A stretch of DNA of 64,000 nt from Bacteroidetes bacterium ADurb.Bin008 (lineage in GTDB: Bacteria; Bacteroidota; Bacteroidia; Bacteroidales; Tenuifilaceae), in NCBI GenBank assembly GCA_002071445.1, contig MWFE01000021.1, positions 1 through 64,000 on the forward strand, read 5' to 3'. Below are positions 63,971-64,000 of this stretch, piece by piece. The notes under the pieces were generated by a model. The model was not told where the DNA came from. It saw nothing but the letters and a program-made list of their open reading frames with translations, and ran no database searches. Both the position numbers and the translations under genes were made by a program. How positions within the stretch are numbered: position 1 is the first letter of the stretch; each line of letters begins with the position of its first letter.

Positions 63971-64000
63971 TTAACCAACCACTTTCAGCTTGGCAAATTT
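63971..64000 (-). CDS. Possible C-terminal end of a gene that continues beyond the window
   Basis: On the minus strand the last 30 bases read KFAKLKVVG then a stop (TAA, complement of 63971-63973). This could be the 3-prime end of a convergent gene 24 nt from the phosphatase stop. Too short to identify. Confidence 0.2.
   Translation of the reverse strand, partial: KFAKLKVVG

Overview
This window is chromosomal DNA of a Bacteroidota bacterium, most likely an anaerobic or facultative member of the Bacteroidales or a close relative. The evidence is the gene content: a TonB-dependent receptor with a carboxypeptidase-like plug extension next to a DUF4249 lipoprotein, reg_prop/Y_Y_Y sensor phosphatases, a BT0820-type HAD hydrolase, PorE-like PD40-OmpA proteins, type B ribosomal protein L31 and the GlmU-like nucleotidyltransferase. 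Promoters also fit, with many TAnnTTTG -7 boxes about 20 nt downstream of TTG/TTTG, and Shine-Dalgarno sequences are not conspicuous. HydF, the [FeFe]-hydrogenase maturation GTPase, points to hydrogen metabolism. I see no phage, IS element, integrase or CRISPR array.

Layout. 1-3933: the start of a tail-fibre-type secreted protein (cut by the window edge) and a large reg_prop sensor with a SpoIIE/PP2C phosphatase. 4168-14164: a glycan and envelope locus with an ArnT-like GT-C enzyme broken by an in-frame amber codon, two GT2 enzymes, two more GT-C-like membrane proteins, an LtaS-like phosphoglycerol transferase and a GDPD lipoprotein. 14201-16503: DUF4412 protein and HydF. 16537-21537: a compact minus-strand operon joining a SiaC-type phosphoprotein, a TPR-PP2C phosphatase, an OmpA protein and an OmpL47-type repeat protein. 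21735-27317: a giant alpha-2-macroglobulin with an intact thioester. 27519-33037: HAD, glutaminyl cyclase, TonB receptor, DUF4249 lipoprotein and a small 16-residue-repeat protein. 33157-41795: housekeeping genes (birA, SRPBCC, pyrE, NUDIX, thioredoxin-like, coaD, lon, GlmU-like, rpmE2). 42070-46417: a GT4 glycosyltransferase, a flippase, tRNA-His and a sigma-54 activator-like response regulator without a DNA-binding domain.

46657-63946 is the least conventional part. Two exported TPR-CHAT proteins (caspase-like His/Cys dyads intact) lie in tandem, followed by an exported FecR-like protein and a reg_prop/Y_Y_Y/PP2C sensor phosphatase. They are divergent from a PD40-OmpA protein and two secreted proteins of unknown function. 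The second CHAT gene carries a single-nucleotide frameshift. I propose this as a candidate envelope-located CHAT protease system wired to a PP2C output; the linkage is inferred from gene order, not demonstrated.

Three PP2C/SpoIIE phosphatases occur in the window (700-3933, 19220-21151, 60701-63946), so partner-switching type signalling is a recurring theme, together with envelope OmpA-type proteins.
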